Notes: generated by a model not told the origin, from the letters alone. A stretch of 64,000 nucleotides of DNA from Oxalobacter formigenes (GCF_027158485.1 NZ_JAMKYJ010000001.1), one strand, 5' to 3'. Shown: positions 33,577 through 42,081, counted from the stretch's first letter. Translations and numbers: made by a program.

Positions 33577-34355
33577 ATTTTTTTCCTCAGCGTGCGGATC
33601 TGTTCCGAGAGGTGGGCATCCGTCAGCAATCGCGGGCGATCCAGATTCACGTCGACAATTTCTTTCACGCGACCCGGACGGGAAGAAAAAACAGCGACCC
33701 GGTCTGCCAGAACGGCAGCCTCTTCCACATCGTGCGTCACGAAAACAACCGTCATGCCGGTCAGGTCGTGAAGCCGGAGCAACTCACCATGCATCTGCGA
33801 GCGGGTCTGGGCATCCAGTTTGGAAAAAGGCTCGTCCATCAGCAGCACTTCCGGTTCAATCACCAGACTTCTCGCCAGTGCCACACGGCTTCTCATGCCC
33901 CCGGATATCTGATGCGGCCAGTAATCGGCAAATTCATGCAGGCCGACCAGATCAATGACCTCGTCGATCCGCGCTTTTTTCGCCTGTTTTCCGAGAGAGG
34001 TGTTTTCAAGACCGAAAGCGACGTTATCCCTGACCGTGCGCCAGGGCAGCAGGCGATCTTCCTGAAACATGTAGGCGATCCGCTTCCAGCCCGAAAACTG
34101 GCCGCTGGCTTTTCCCGAAATCCGGAAAGAGCCACTGTCCTGCTCGAGCAGGCCGGAAATGATGTTCAAAAACGTGCTTTTTCCCGATCCCGACGTACCG
34201 ATGATGGCGAATATTTCTCCTGCCCTGATCGCAAAATCGATATTTTCAAGGACTTTGAGCTCACCAAAATTTTTGGAAAGCGATTTCAATTCGATAATAT
34301 TCGACCGTGCAAAATCGGTAGAATAAACCGGTTCCAGATAGGCTACGGATCCCAT
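33573..34355 (-). CDS. ABC importer ATPase (SsuB/TauB-like)
   Basis: 260 residues, first gene of the operon. Walker A is GTSGSGKST (residues 53-61), the Q-loop is MFQEDRLLPWRTV, the signature region is HQISGGMRSRVALARSL, Walker B is VLLMDEPFSKLD, and the switch histidine is FVTHDVEEA. The pattern QEDRLLPWRTVRDNVAFGLE is typical of sulfonate/taurine/nitrate importers. The start at 34355 has GGAGG a few bases upstream. The poly-Cys mini-ORF lies 219 bases upstream, with hairpins between. Confidence 0.92.
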   Translation of the reverse strand: MGSVAYLEPVYSTDFARSNIIELKSLSKNFGELKVLENIDFAIRAGEIFAIIGTSGSGKSTFLNIISGLLEQDSGSFRISGKASGQFSGWKRIAYMFQEDRLLPWRTVRDNVAFGLENTSLGKQAKKARIDEVIDLVGLHEFADYWPHQISGGMRSRVALARSLVIEPEVLLMDEPFSKLDAQTRSQMHGELLRLHDLTGMTVVFVTHDVEEAAVLADRVAVFSSRPGRVKEIVDVNLDRPRLLTDAHLSEQIRTLRKKI

Positions 34356-34392
34356 GATCCCTCCTTCAAACGCGGATTAAAAAGTTTTGTCA

Positions 34393-34427
34393 CCGGAAAA
34401 ATCCGGCATCAGGGCAAAAAAATGCCC
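34393..34427 (-). promoter_or_regulatory. Alternative hairpins in the operon leader
   Basis: On the minus strand GGGCA / TGCCC (five-T loop) competes with GGCAT / ATGCC, and CCGGA / TCCGG follows just before the ATPase binding site. Mutually exclusive pairs of this sort would suit an attenuation or translational switch downstream of the poly-Cys ORF, but no canonical terminator with a T run is seen here. Confidence 0.35.
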
Positions 34428-34936
34428 ACACCAGTTTTTTTGAAAAAAATCGGGGTGCTGATTCGGTCTTTTTCCTGTCCACATCGAAACGGGACAATAT
34501 GAAAAGAACCTTGAATGGACGCAGCCTGTAAATTTACAAACCGGTCAGGACAGCACTGTTATTGCAATCGGGGATCAGCAACAACAGCAGCAGAAGGAGT
34601 GGCAACACATGGACATTTGTCCGGAGGAAACAGAAACGTCTGAAAAGAAACGGGACTTTGCGGATACAGACACGCTTGCGAAAGATCGTTTCGCATCGCC
34701 CGGAGAGGTATCAAAATTGTCTATTGAATGATTCATGATATTTCCTGATTTCCATTTTCATATAAATCCTATGGGATTAGTATGTTTTATGGATGCTATT
34801 TTCCCTGAATCAAAAAAAATGTCAACATTATTTTGATCGGCTATGACATTTTTTTAACACTTCCACTGAAAAAGGCAGGCTTTTCAGGAAAAATTTTCTT
34901 GAAGGAAAACATTTTCCCCGGAGTCAGCCGAAAAAT
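34428..34936. other. Leader and intergenic region between umuC and the ABC operon
   Basis: Apart from the poly-Cys ORF at 34575-34616, I see no conventional gene. The minus strand carries TGTAAATTTACA at 34529-34540 and a long-range pair CTGTCC / GGACAG around the leader. The AT-rich part near 34740-34860 may hold the operon promoter. Confidence 0.4.
34575..34616 (-). CDS. Poly-cysteine mini-ORF upstream of the ABC operon
   Basis: 14 codons: MSMCCHSFCCCCC and stop, that is seven cysteines in 13 residues with five consecutive at the end. Two in-frame ATGs (34616, 34610) are possible starts; neither has a strong binding site. It lies 219 bases before the first operon gene on the same strand. 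A run of one amino acid right before a stop is the hallmark of leader peptides that sense the charged tRNA of that amino acid. A related ORF (CFCCC) closes the same operon at 26771. Confidence 0.55.
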   Translation of the reverse strand: MSMCCHSFCCCCC

Positions 34937-36199
34937 TTACTGACATTCCGCCAGCTCATCCCACGATGTCGTATATCGCGGGGAAACCCTGTCCACCTTC
35001 GGACGCCAGCGCCGGTGCATCATATCGTCCTGCGACAGACGTAATGTCCCGTTCCCGAAACGGTCATTGATCTCGTCCATGACCTGCATGATCTTCCGTC
35101 TTTTCGGATCGGTGAACATGTCCGGACTGAAAACCGACTCAGGCGACAATTCACTGACACACGCCCCCGCCTTCCTGTATTCGTATCCCGGCCTGAAAAT
35201 CCGGTGCAACCCCATCATGGCGTAGCGGTTGATCTCAATCGTACTGTTCGTCGCGTCGATCAGCGGCAAACTGACATGAGGATGATATTGCGGCTTGTCT
35301 TTCCTGAACCGGTCAGTCATGAGGAATACATGCACCATCCCTGCAATGGAATGCTGCCTGCGGAGCTGCTTGCCTATTTTCGTCGCATGAAAAGCGATGG
35401 CGTTTTCCAAATCGTCAATTTCCGTTATCACCCCGCCAAACGAACGGCTGGAGAGAATCTGTTTTTTGGGTGGACTGACATCGACCATATCGATACAGGA
35501 AATCCCCCGGAGTTCGGAAATCAGCCGTTCCATGACAACCCCGTAGCGTGAGCGCATCGTCCGGATATCCGCTTCCCGCAACTGGTACACCGTTTCAATG
35601 CCACGGCTGATCAGCGAGCGGTTCAGGCGACGGCCGACACCCCAGACTTCATCGATCGGGATCTGTTTCAGCAAGCCGGATTTCTGCTGTTCGGTCAACA
35701 CATTGTAATGAAACACGCCCTTTGACCGGGGGTGTTTCTTCGCGACGTAATTGGCCAGCTTCGCCAGTGTCTTGGTCGGCCCGACACCCACGCAAACCGG
35801 TATGCCGATCCTTTTCGCTACCGTTTCCCGAATGGCGACCATCCGCTCTTTGACATCGTCGAAACCGGTCAGATCCAGAAACGATTCATCGACACTGTAC
35901 ACTTCCTGAACGGGTGAAAAATCCGCCAGCAGGTATTTCACCCGGTTGCTCAAATCCGAATACAGAGGGAAATTGCTTGAAAACACGACGACATCCCGGT
36001 ATTTCGGCAAATCCTTCACCTTGAACCAGGGTTCCCCCATCCGGATGCCCAGCGCCTTCGCTTCATTGCTGCGCGCAATCGCACACCCGTCATTACTGGA
36101 CAGGACAATCACCGGTTTCCCCTCCAGATCGGGACGGAAAACCCGTTCGCACGAGACAAAAAAATTATTGCAATCGACCAGAGCGAGATTCTTTTCCAT
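34937..36199 (-). CDS. umuC: DNA polymerase V catalytic subunit UmuC
   Basis: 420 residues, Y-family translesion polymerase of standard length. Catalytic acidic residues lie in LVDCNNFFVSCERVF and VYSVDESFLDLTG. The thumb and little-finger domains follow (GVGPTKTLAKLANYVAKKHP, then IDEVWGVGRRLNRSLISRGI), and the C-terminal part with DMMHRRWRPKVDRVSPRYTT is present. It acts with two cleaved UmuD subunits and RecA to bypass lesions. It lies 31 bases after umuD and is controlled by the LexA box at 36670. Confidence 0.95.
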   Translation of the reverse strand: MEKNLALVDCNNFFVSCERVFRPDLEGKPVIVLSSNDGCAIARSNEAKALGIRMGEPWFKVKDLPKYRDVVVFSSNFPLYSDLSNRVKYLLADFSPVQEVYSVDESFLDLTGFDDVKERMVAIRETVAKRIGIPVCVGVGPTKTLAKLANYVAKKHPRSKGVFHYNVLTEQQKSGLLKQIPIDEVWGVGRRLNRSLISRGIETVYQLREADIRTMRSRYGVVMERLISELRGISCIDMVDVSPPKKQILSSRSFGGVITEIDDLENAIAFHATKIGKQLRRQHSIAGMVHVFLMTDRFRKDKPQYHPHVSLPLIDATNSTIEINRYAMMGLHRIFRPGYEYRKAGACVSELSPESVFSPDMFTDPKRRKIMQVMDEINDRFGNGTLRLSQDDMMHRRWRPKVDRVSPRYTTSWDELAECQ

Positions 36200-36230
36200 C
36201 GTTTTTCAAATCACCGTATGTTCACACGTT

Positions 36231-36653
36231 TCAAATCAGTTTGCGGATACTGGCCGTAACCACTCCCCATATCTGCAATTCACGTCCTTCCGTCAATTCA
36301 AGCGGCCGGTATTTTTCATTTTCCGGCATCAGGCGAACCGTCCGTCCGCGCTTGTACAAACGCCTTACCAGATACTCCTGATCGGCCACCCCCAGCACGA
36401 TATGGTTATGCTGTGGATCGATCGAACGGTCGACGACAATCGTATCCCCCTCATAAATGCCGATCCCTTCCATCGAATCCCCTTTCATGCGAAACAGGAA
36501 AGAAGAACAGGGATTGACCAGCAATTGCGCATTCAAATCGACCATCGTATTGGCTGAATCGGTATGCGGAATGGGAAAACCGGCGACAGAAGTATTTTCA
36601 ATCCGGTTACGGGTAATGGAATCGGACAATTCCGGTGCCGGAGAGCGTCTCAT
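36231..36653 (-). CDS. umuD: UmuD, SOS S24-family protein with Arg at the catalytic Lys position
   Basis: 140 residues. Numbering coincides with E. coli UmuD: the cleavage site is Ala24-Gly25 (SVAGFP), and the nucleophile is Ser60 (MKGDSMEG). The position of catalytic Lys97, however, reads Arg (EYLVRRLYKRG; AGG codon). Lysine acts as the general base in Ser-Lys self-cleavage, so this protein may fail to convert to UmuD' by itself, or may only be cleaved in trans. The start at 36653 is favoured by GAGG at six bases and by the residue numbering; an upstream TTG at 36665 is possible. First gene of umuDC. Confidence 0.93.
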   Translation of the reverse strand: MRRSPAPELSDSITRNRIENTSVAGFPIPHTDSANTMVDLNAQLLVNPCSSFLFRMKGDSMEGIGIYEGDTIVVDRSIDPQHNHIVLGVADQEYLVRRLYKRGRTVRLMPENEKYRPLELTEGRELQIWGVVTASIRKLI

Positions 36654-36669
36654 AATGAACCTCAAATTA

Positions 36670-36685
36670 CTGTAAATATATACAG
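36670..36685 (-). promoter_or_regulatory. LexA (SOS) box of umuDC
   Basis: CTGTAAATATATACAG fits CTGT-N8-ACAG exactly and has the AT-rich core of strong SOS boxes. It ends 17 bases before the umuD ATG, where LexA would block transcription. Confidence 0.93.
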
Positions 36686-36864
36686 TAAATTACCGCTCTT
36701 TTCAAAGATTAGCAAGTCTGCCTGTCAGTTTTATGCAGGAAAAATAGTTACCGCAACGAAATGAAAACCCGGACTCCATCCATCAGGCAGGTCTTCAGGA
36801 ATACCTTATTTTCAGGACGGATCGAACAAGCGGGTGAAGAAATAATACGAACTTTTTTCTGTAG

Positions 36865-39153
36865 CTAGCAACTGCCTTTTTTCATCACATCACTGAAATC
36901 TTCTGACGGCATTGGCCGGGCAAAATAAAAGCCCTGTGCGATGGAGCAGCCACAGTTCCTCATCAATTCGACATTTTCGATAAATTCGACGCCTTCCACC
37001 ACAATCCGGATATTCAACTGCGTTGCCATCTCCACGATCGTGGAGAAAATAATATTGCGCCGGCTGTTATCTTTTGATTCCTCGAGAAATCCCTTGTCAA
37101 TTTTGAGCACATCGATCGGAACGTCTTTCAGCATGTTCAGCGATGAATAGCCCGAACCGAAATCATCCATCGAAATCGAAAAGCCATGAGAATGCATTTT
37201 CTCGGTGAAAACGTAAATATTGTCGATATTGTCGAAAATGGCGCTTTCCGTCAGCTCGATTTCAATCAGGCTGGCCGGGACATTGTATTCTTCCCGCTTG
37301 CGGACAATCTGGTCAAGGAAGTCTTCATTCAAGAGATGCATGCGGGAGAAATTGACTGAAATCGGCACACAGGCAATACCGGCATCCAGATGAGCTCTCA
37401 GGAACTGAAGCACTTTTTCATAGATCATCATGTCGATATCGACGATCATGCCCGTCTGTTCGCACATCGGGATAAACACACCGGGCGATATCATTTTTCC
37501 TTCCGGGCTACGCCAGCGTGCCAGTGCTTCACCACCCACCAGTTCACGGGTATCGATATTCACTTTAGGCTGAATGAAAGGAATGAATTCACCATTTTCA
37601 ATACCCTGCTGCACAGCACGCTTGAGCTGCTCGTTACGGATATTGGCCTTGTCGAATTCTTCCGTATAGTAAGCGACATACCGGCCTAACGTCCCCTTGA
37701 TTTCCTGTGCCGCCGTACAGGCCTTGTCCAGCATCAGGTTGATGCCTTCCGTCTTGTCGGTCACCGCATAAACACCGGCAGAAAAATACAGGATCAGCTC
37801 TTCATACTCAATGGAAGACAGCATTCTTTTAAGCCGTTCCTCACCGGCGTCGCGCAAAAGCGCGACATAATGGTCACTGGAAATCCGCGCGAGAACCTCA
37901 CCCGGCATCAATTTTCCGGACACATTTTCGTAAATATGTTTCAGCACCCGGTCGCCGAATTCAAACCCGTAGAATTTATTGATGTATTTGAAATTGTCGA
38001 TGTCGAACTTCATGATGAAGAAGTTCGTCTCGTCCGTCGATTGCATGGCCGCAATGGCATCCACGACAAATTTGTTCACCGTATTGCCGCCGGTGATCGG
38101 ATCGACAAACGCGATCCTTTCCAGATTGGCGCGCTGCCTGTTCTTGTACCACAGGAAATACGTGATACTCGACGAGAAAATCAGAACGACAACCAGAAGG
38201 ATGAAATAGAAGAGGTTGATGACGGTATTGCCGTTCGGCGACACCGTCATATAAGGCACAGACGTGATCAGGAACCAGTCATGGGCCTTGTCGATCGGCG
38301 TATAGGCAGAGAACAGTTTTCTGCCACCGATCGTCGTTTCCATGAAACCGCTCCTGGCATGCTGGATATCGTCTTTCAGTTGTGAAGAAGCCTCCCGGTT
38401 TCCGGAACTGTAGAGGTCGCGATAATAATTATCCGAGCTTCCCTGACATCCATCGTGATCGGTATGCAAAATGACATAGCCTTCACTATTGATGATATGC
38501 ATGAACCCCTGCGAGGAGAACAGCGTCGGTGACGCCATCCTGTACATGGCGTCATGGGAGTAGAGATGCTGTACCGTACCGATGACCTTGTCTTCATACA
38601 TCAGCGGCACGGAAATGATGAAAACTTCAGTCCCATCGATCCGTGAAATGGATTTATCTGAAATATTGGCAGTCCCTTCACTGGCCAGACGGAAATACCG
38701 GCGTCCCGAAATATCGATAGTGCGGCCATTTCCCCACCGGATCACACCCTGTCTGTCAGCGATAAAAATGTCGTTTTTATTGTTTTGAAGGGAATATTCT
38801 TCGAGGAAACGGTCAATTTCCCCATCACTGGTCATACCGGACGTTTTCAGATTGTCGGTAATCTGGTTCGAGATGACATCCAGATCCTTGATGTTCACCA
38901 TCAACCGGCTGGTAATCGCATCCTTGTTTTGCGTCACAATCTCCATGAGATTGATCCTGACGTCGGAATCCAGCAGATTTTGCACGTGCCGCATGAGAAA
39001 CACCACAACCACTGACAAAAAGATATTTATCAGCAGCATGAAAATGGGCAAAGCCCTCTGGGCAAATTTTCCGTTTCTCATTGCGAATTCATGTCGCCCG
39101 GTATGTCCGGAAAGCGGTTCGGTCTTGTATCGATATTCAACGGTTTTACACAA
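36865..39153 (-). CDS. Membrane c-di-GMP phosphodiesterase: dCache, degenerate GGDEF, EAL
   Basis: 762 residues if TTG at 39153 is the start (AGGTAGGTG upstream); an ATG at 39081 would begin MRNGKFAQRA. A first membrane helix (LPIFMLLINIFLSVVVVFLM), a periplasmic dCache-like domain of about 250 residues (IFIADRQGVIRWGNGRTIDI, GFMHIINSEGYVILHTDHDG) and a second helix (LFYFILLVVVLIFSSSITYF) precede the output domains. GGDEF has become SSDHY (ARISSDHYVALL), so cyclase activity is unlikely. The EAL domain keeps its catalytic set: GGEALARW, SVNFSRMH, EIELTES, DDFGSGYSSL, KIDKGF, VVEGVEF. It should degrade c-di-GMP in response to a periplasmic cue. It is divergent from a sugar-binding lipoprotein gene. 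Confidence 0.9.
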   Translation of the reverse strand: MCKTVEYRYKTEPLSGHTGRHEFAMRNGKFAQRALPIFMLLINIFLSVVVVFLMRHVQNLLDSDVRINLMEIVTQNKDAITSRLMVNIKDLDVISNQITDNLKTSGMTSDGEIDRFLEEYSLQNNKNDIFIADRQGVIRWGNGRTIDISGRRYFRLASEGTANISDKSISRIDGTEVFIISVPLMYEDKVIGTVQHLYSHDAMYRMASPTLFSSQGFMHIINSEGYVILHTDHDGCQGSSDNYYRDLYSSGNREASSQLKDDIQHARSGFMETTIGGRKLFSAYTPIDKAHDWFLITSVPYMTVSPNGNTVINLFYFILLVVVLIFSSSITYFLWYKNRQRANLERIAFVDPITGGNTVNKFVVDAIAAMQSTDETNFFIMKFDIDNFKYINKFYGFEFGDRVLKHIYENVSGKLMPGEVLARISSDHYVALLRDAGEERLKRMLSSIEYEELILYFSAGVYAVTDKTEGINLMLDKACTAAQEIKGTLGRYVAYYTEEFDKANIRNEQLKRAVQQGIENGEFIPFIQPKVNIDTRELVGGEALARWRSPEGKMISPGVFIPMCEQTGMIVDIDMMIYEKVLQFLRAHLDAGIACVPISVNFSRMHLLNEDFLDQIVRKREEYNVPASLIEIELTESAIFDNIDNIYVFTEKMHSHGFSISMDDFGSGYSSLNMLKDVPIDVLKIDKGFLEESKDNSRRNIIFSTIVEMATQLNIRIVVEGVEFIENVELMRNCGCSIAQGFYFARPMPSEDFSDVMKKGSC

Positions 39154-39366
39154 AAATCACCTACCTTGCAGAAACGATAGTTGATTGAATGAATTGTTGT
39201 TTACAGGCAAGCATCGCATAATAACCCTGAAAAATCCAGAGTAATCCACTGGAAAATCAGGCTCCTCCCAACGTCAGGTGACAAGCAAAGCATGCTATAG
39301 TTGTTTTTTTACATTTCTTCCGGGCAACCCCTTCCCTTACACAAAAACGATACAGGGCCAAACACC

Positions 39367-40368
39367 ATGTTTAAAAAACTGCTCGCCTGCTTTTTATTAT
39401 TGTTTTTATGCGTCGGATGTGACAATGCGACCAAACCCAAACTCGGCATTTCTTTCGGTGTCGGCCCTGCCAAACGCTGGCCGGTGGAAATGAACCTGAT
39501 GGTAGAACGCGCCAAAGAACTTGGCATGGACGTCGATGCCCGACTCAACAAAACCGATACGCCGAAGACCCAGACCGAAGACTGTATCGACATGATCGAC
39601 AATGGCATATCGACCCTGATTCTCGTCCCCCGCGATGCCAACAAAACCGACGAGATCCTGGACTATGCCCGGAAAAAGAACGTCAAGGTCCTGTTATATG
39701 CGAGAACCATACTCGGCAAAAACCTCGACTTCTTCGTCGGTTACGACACATACAAGATCGGACAGAGCCTTGGCTCGCACCTTTCCGAAAAAACCTATAA
39801 AGGTTCCGTTGCCATACTGAAGGGCGACGCCAACGATTTCAACGTCCCCCTGTTGAATGACGGTGCCATGAAATACTTCCAGCCACTGGTCGAGCAGGGT
39901 GACCTGACAATCATCCTGGACGAATACATCGACGGATGGAATCCCGAAATTGCCCGCAAAAAACTCACGGCCGCCATCAAAAAGAACAACCATCAGGTCG
40001 ATGCCATATTTGCCCATAATGACATCATGGCCGGTGTCGCTGCCGAGGTCGTGAAGGAACTCGGCATCAAAAACCACGTCGTCATCGTCGGCATGGACGC
40101 CGAACTGCCTGCCATCAAACGGCTCGTCAACGGCACGCAGGACGCCACAGTCTATATGGATCTGAAAGCCATGGCCGTCACCGCCGCAAACGAAGCGTAC
40201 AATCTGGCCACTAACAAACCCACCAACGTCAATGCCGCCTTCGACAACAAAAGCGCTTCGACTATCAAGGCCTACCTCGTGAACGGCAAAATCATCACCC
40301 GCGAAAACATCGACAGGCAACTCATCGATACGGGTGTCTATACACGGGAAGAGGTTTACGGGAAATAG
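39367..40368 (+). CDS. Periplasmic sugar-binding lipoprotein, orphan
   Basis: 333 residues. The leader ends FLLLFLCVGC, a lipobox, so the mature protein is a lipoprotein. The fold is type I periplasmic binding (Peripla_BP_4): KPKLGISFGVGPAKRWPVEM, then DMIDNGISTLILVPRDANKT, VDAIFAHNDIMAGVAAEVVK and VIVGMDAELPAIKRLVNGTQ, close to the xylose/ribose-binding group. No permease or ATPase gene is present. The divergent neighbour is a membrane phosphodiesterase with a periplasmic sensor domain, so it may act as a signalling co-receptor. Part of its 3' end has a diverged copy at 42118-42171. Confidence 0.88.
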   Translation: MFKKLLACFLLLFLCVGCDNATKPKLGISFGVGPAKRWPVEMNLMVERAKELGMDVDARLNKTDTPKTQTEDCIDMIDNGISTLILVPRDANKTDEILDYARKKNVKVLLYARTILGKNLDFFVGYDTYKIGQSLGSHLSEKTYKGSVAILKGDANDFNVPLLNDGAMKYFQPLVEQGDLTIILDEYIDGWNPEIARKKLTAAIKKNNHQVDAIFAHNDIMAGVAAEVVKELGIKNHVVIVGMDAELPAIKRLVNGTQDATVYMDLKAMAVTAANEAYNLATNKPTNVNAAFDNKSASTIKAYLVNGKIITRENIDRQLIDTGVYTREEVYGK

Positions 40369-40440
40369 GCGGGATCACTGAAAACAAAAAAAAGTACATC
40401 CGGATTTTTCCAGTTATATTGACAAAAAGAAAAAGAAAAA

Positions 40441-40463
40441 AAGCGCGCCTATAAGGCGCGCTT
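40441..40463. terminator. Bidirectional terminator between lipoprotein gene and tail-fibre B
   Basis: AAGCGCGCC / GGCGCGCTT with a five-base loop; TTTTCTT on the plus side and TTTTTTTCTTTTTC on the minus side. Confidence 0.9.
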
Positions 40464-40531
40464 TTCTTAATGAATTTCCGAAAAATCCGTTGCTTCGAAA
40501 AAAGCATTTTATATTTGTATTTCAGCCATGA

Positions 40532-41965
40532 TTACGCGCCCTGACCACATGCGTACCAGCGCGTATCGATAAATATTTTCGCATTGTTGGTTTTAGCTGA
40601 TGTTGTTGTCAAACTATAAAAACTTGAGTAGCCATCAAATTGATATGCAGACGTATTTCCGCCGATGTTTTTCAATATGCTGTAGGCCTTGGAAGAGTAC
40701 GGTTTTAAAAACGTTAATGTAACAATCTCATTCGCAGGCGCTGTATTTATTACCCCGCCCTGCTCCAGCCACCCGTCCGACCACTTCCGGTACCAGTTCG
40801 TGCCGTCGCTATAGGCATCGACGACATACCTGATCGGTTTGCTGTCGATGACCTTGTCCAGTTTTCCATCCACTTCATTCGCCAGTCCGGTAATGTCGAT
40901 CAGGCCGGGATTGCTGGCAGCGTCGAAAACCTTGATGCATGGGAGCAAGGTCAATGCGGGCGGCTGGACGGTGTCGGAAGCGCCGTAGATTTGATTTGAA
41001 CGGGAGGCGTCAAAACTACAGCGGCGAGCATTAACCGCGCGACTATCACCGCCGAGGCTAAGATCATTGCCAGCAATTTCAAACGCACCGTTAAAAAACG
41101 GTGGCGTAGCTGATGGTACTCTTTCAAATTCACCTTTTATATTCGGCAACCCCGCCTCCACCTTCTGCCCGGGTGTGCGGCTCCCCTGCGCAAACCGGTC
41201 AATCAGATCCGGCAGGTTGAAGCTGGTTTGTCCATCCCCTTCTCCGAAGGTGGTACCGATGGTGGCATAGAGTTCAGCATAGGTTTCCCTCCCCACTGCC
41301 CTTCCGTCTGCCTTCAGGTAGCCTGCTGGCGGGGTTGGCATGGCGAAGTATTCGATGGTTCCGATGGGGACACCGTTTAGCGGGCTGATTCCTTTGGCGG
41401 GGTTTTGGAGTACCCATTTGTCGAGTGCCTCGTCATATTGCAGTTCGAGCCAGTGCCCGGCTCCGGCGATGTCGCCTTCTTCCAGTGGCAGGTTGTTGCC
41501 TTTGACGATTTCTTTTGCTCCGGTCTGGTCGGCCTGAAAGCTTGGGGTTTTACTGGTGTTTTTCTGTTTTGCGCGTACGAGGACGGTTTTTCCGGAAGCA
41601 AGGTGTTTCAATATGGGGGTGAAGGTGGCGGTCAGGGCATCGGCTTCTCCCTGCGCTTCGGCGGCAAGAGTAGAACTGATGGTGCGGATGGCGGTTTCAA
41701 AGTGCTGTTTCAAGGTATCGATGTCGCCATTATCGAGGATGTCCTGTTCGCTTTTTTCAGCGGTAAATCCGGCAACGGCAGCGGCAATGCTGGTGGCTTG
41801 CCGCAGGGCCTTGTTGACTTCGTTGGATCTTGCAAGGCCTTTTCGGAAGCCTTCTTTCAGGGCGATCGATTTCTCGTATTCTTCCTGTGTCTGGACGATG
41901 GCATTGGCGCCGGTGGCAAAGGGTTTGAACTGGTTTTCTGGTATTGTATTTTCTGTTGCAGACAT
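40532..41965 (-). CDS. Orphan phage tail-fibre protein with tail-collar domain (cassette B)
   Basis: 477 residues. The N-terminal region (FKPFATGANAIVQTQEEYEK, then KALRQATSIAAAVAGFTAEK) matches cassette A. The collar domain starts near residue 199 (PIGTIEYFAMPTPPAGYLKA). A variable section (GEFERVPSATPPFFNGAFEI) follows, then the conserved QPPALTLLPCIK, NWYRKWSDGWLEQGG and final TRWYACGQGA. GGAG precedes the start. No other phage gene is nearby. Identity between copies in the conserved blocks and divergence in the middle suggest recombination between family members. Confidence 0.85.
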   Translation of the reverse strand: MSATENTIPENQFKPFATGANAIVQTQEEYEKSIALKEGFRKGLARSNEVNKALRQATSIAAAVAGFTAEKSEQDILDNGDIDTLKQHFETAIRTISSTLAAEAQGEADALTATFTPILKHLASGKTVLVRAKQKNTSKTPSFQADQTGAKEIVKGNNLPLEEGDIAGAGHWLELQYDEALDKWVLQNPAKGISPLNGVPIGTIEYFAMPTPPAGYLKADGRAVGRETYAELYATIGTTFGEGDGQTSFNLPDLIDRFAQGSRTPGQKVEAGLPNIKGEFERVPSATPPFFNGAFEIAGNDLSLGGDSRAVNARRCSFDASRSNQIYGASDTVQPPALTLLPCIKVFDAASNPGLIDITGLANEVDGKLDKVIDSKPIRYVVDAYSDGTNWYRKWSDGWLEQGGVINTAPANEIVTLTFLKPYSSKAYSILKNIGGNTSAYQFDGYSSFYSLTTTSAKTNNAKIFIDTRWYACGQGA

Positions 41966-41978
41966 ATCATTTCTCCAT

Positions 41979-42012
41979 AAAAAAAGACCCCACCTTTTGC
42001 AAGATGAGGTCT
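41979..42012 (-). promoter_or_regulatory. Terminator-like leader hairpin before tail-fibre B
   Basis: On the minus strand AGACCTCATCTT pairs with AAGGTGGGGTCT (12 bp with G-T pairs) and is followed by seven Ts, directly before ATGGAG, which also contains the binding site of the tail-fibre gene. Confidence 0.75.
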
Positions 42013-42051
42013 GTCAAGTCGTTAAGCGGACGCACTTATTGCCGCAGAGAA

Positions 42052-42081
42052 ATATTACTTCACGGAAATTTTTCGGTCAGC
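42052..42081 (-). promoter_or_regulatory. Shared tail-fibre promoter, copy B
   Basis: GCTGACCGAA on the minus strand, a 17-base spacer after CTGACC, and -10 TAATAT. It is about 39 bases before the hairpin and 87 bases before the start codon. Confidence 0.75.

Noticed and set aside
34609..34731. A 40-codon plus-strand frame opposite the poly-Cys ORF, with GGAG upstream
   Set aside because: The peptide has no features, and spacing to the start is long; the minus-strand Cys run fits the operon context better.
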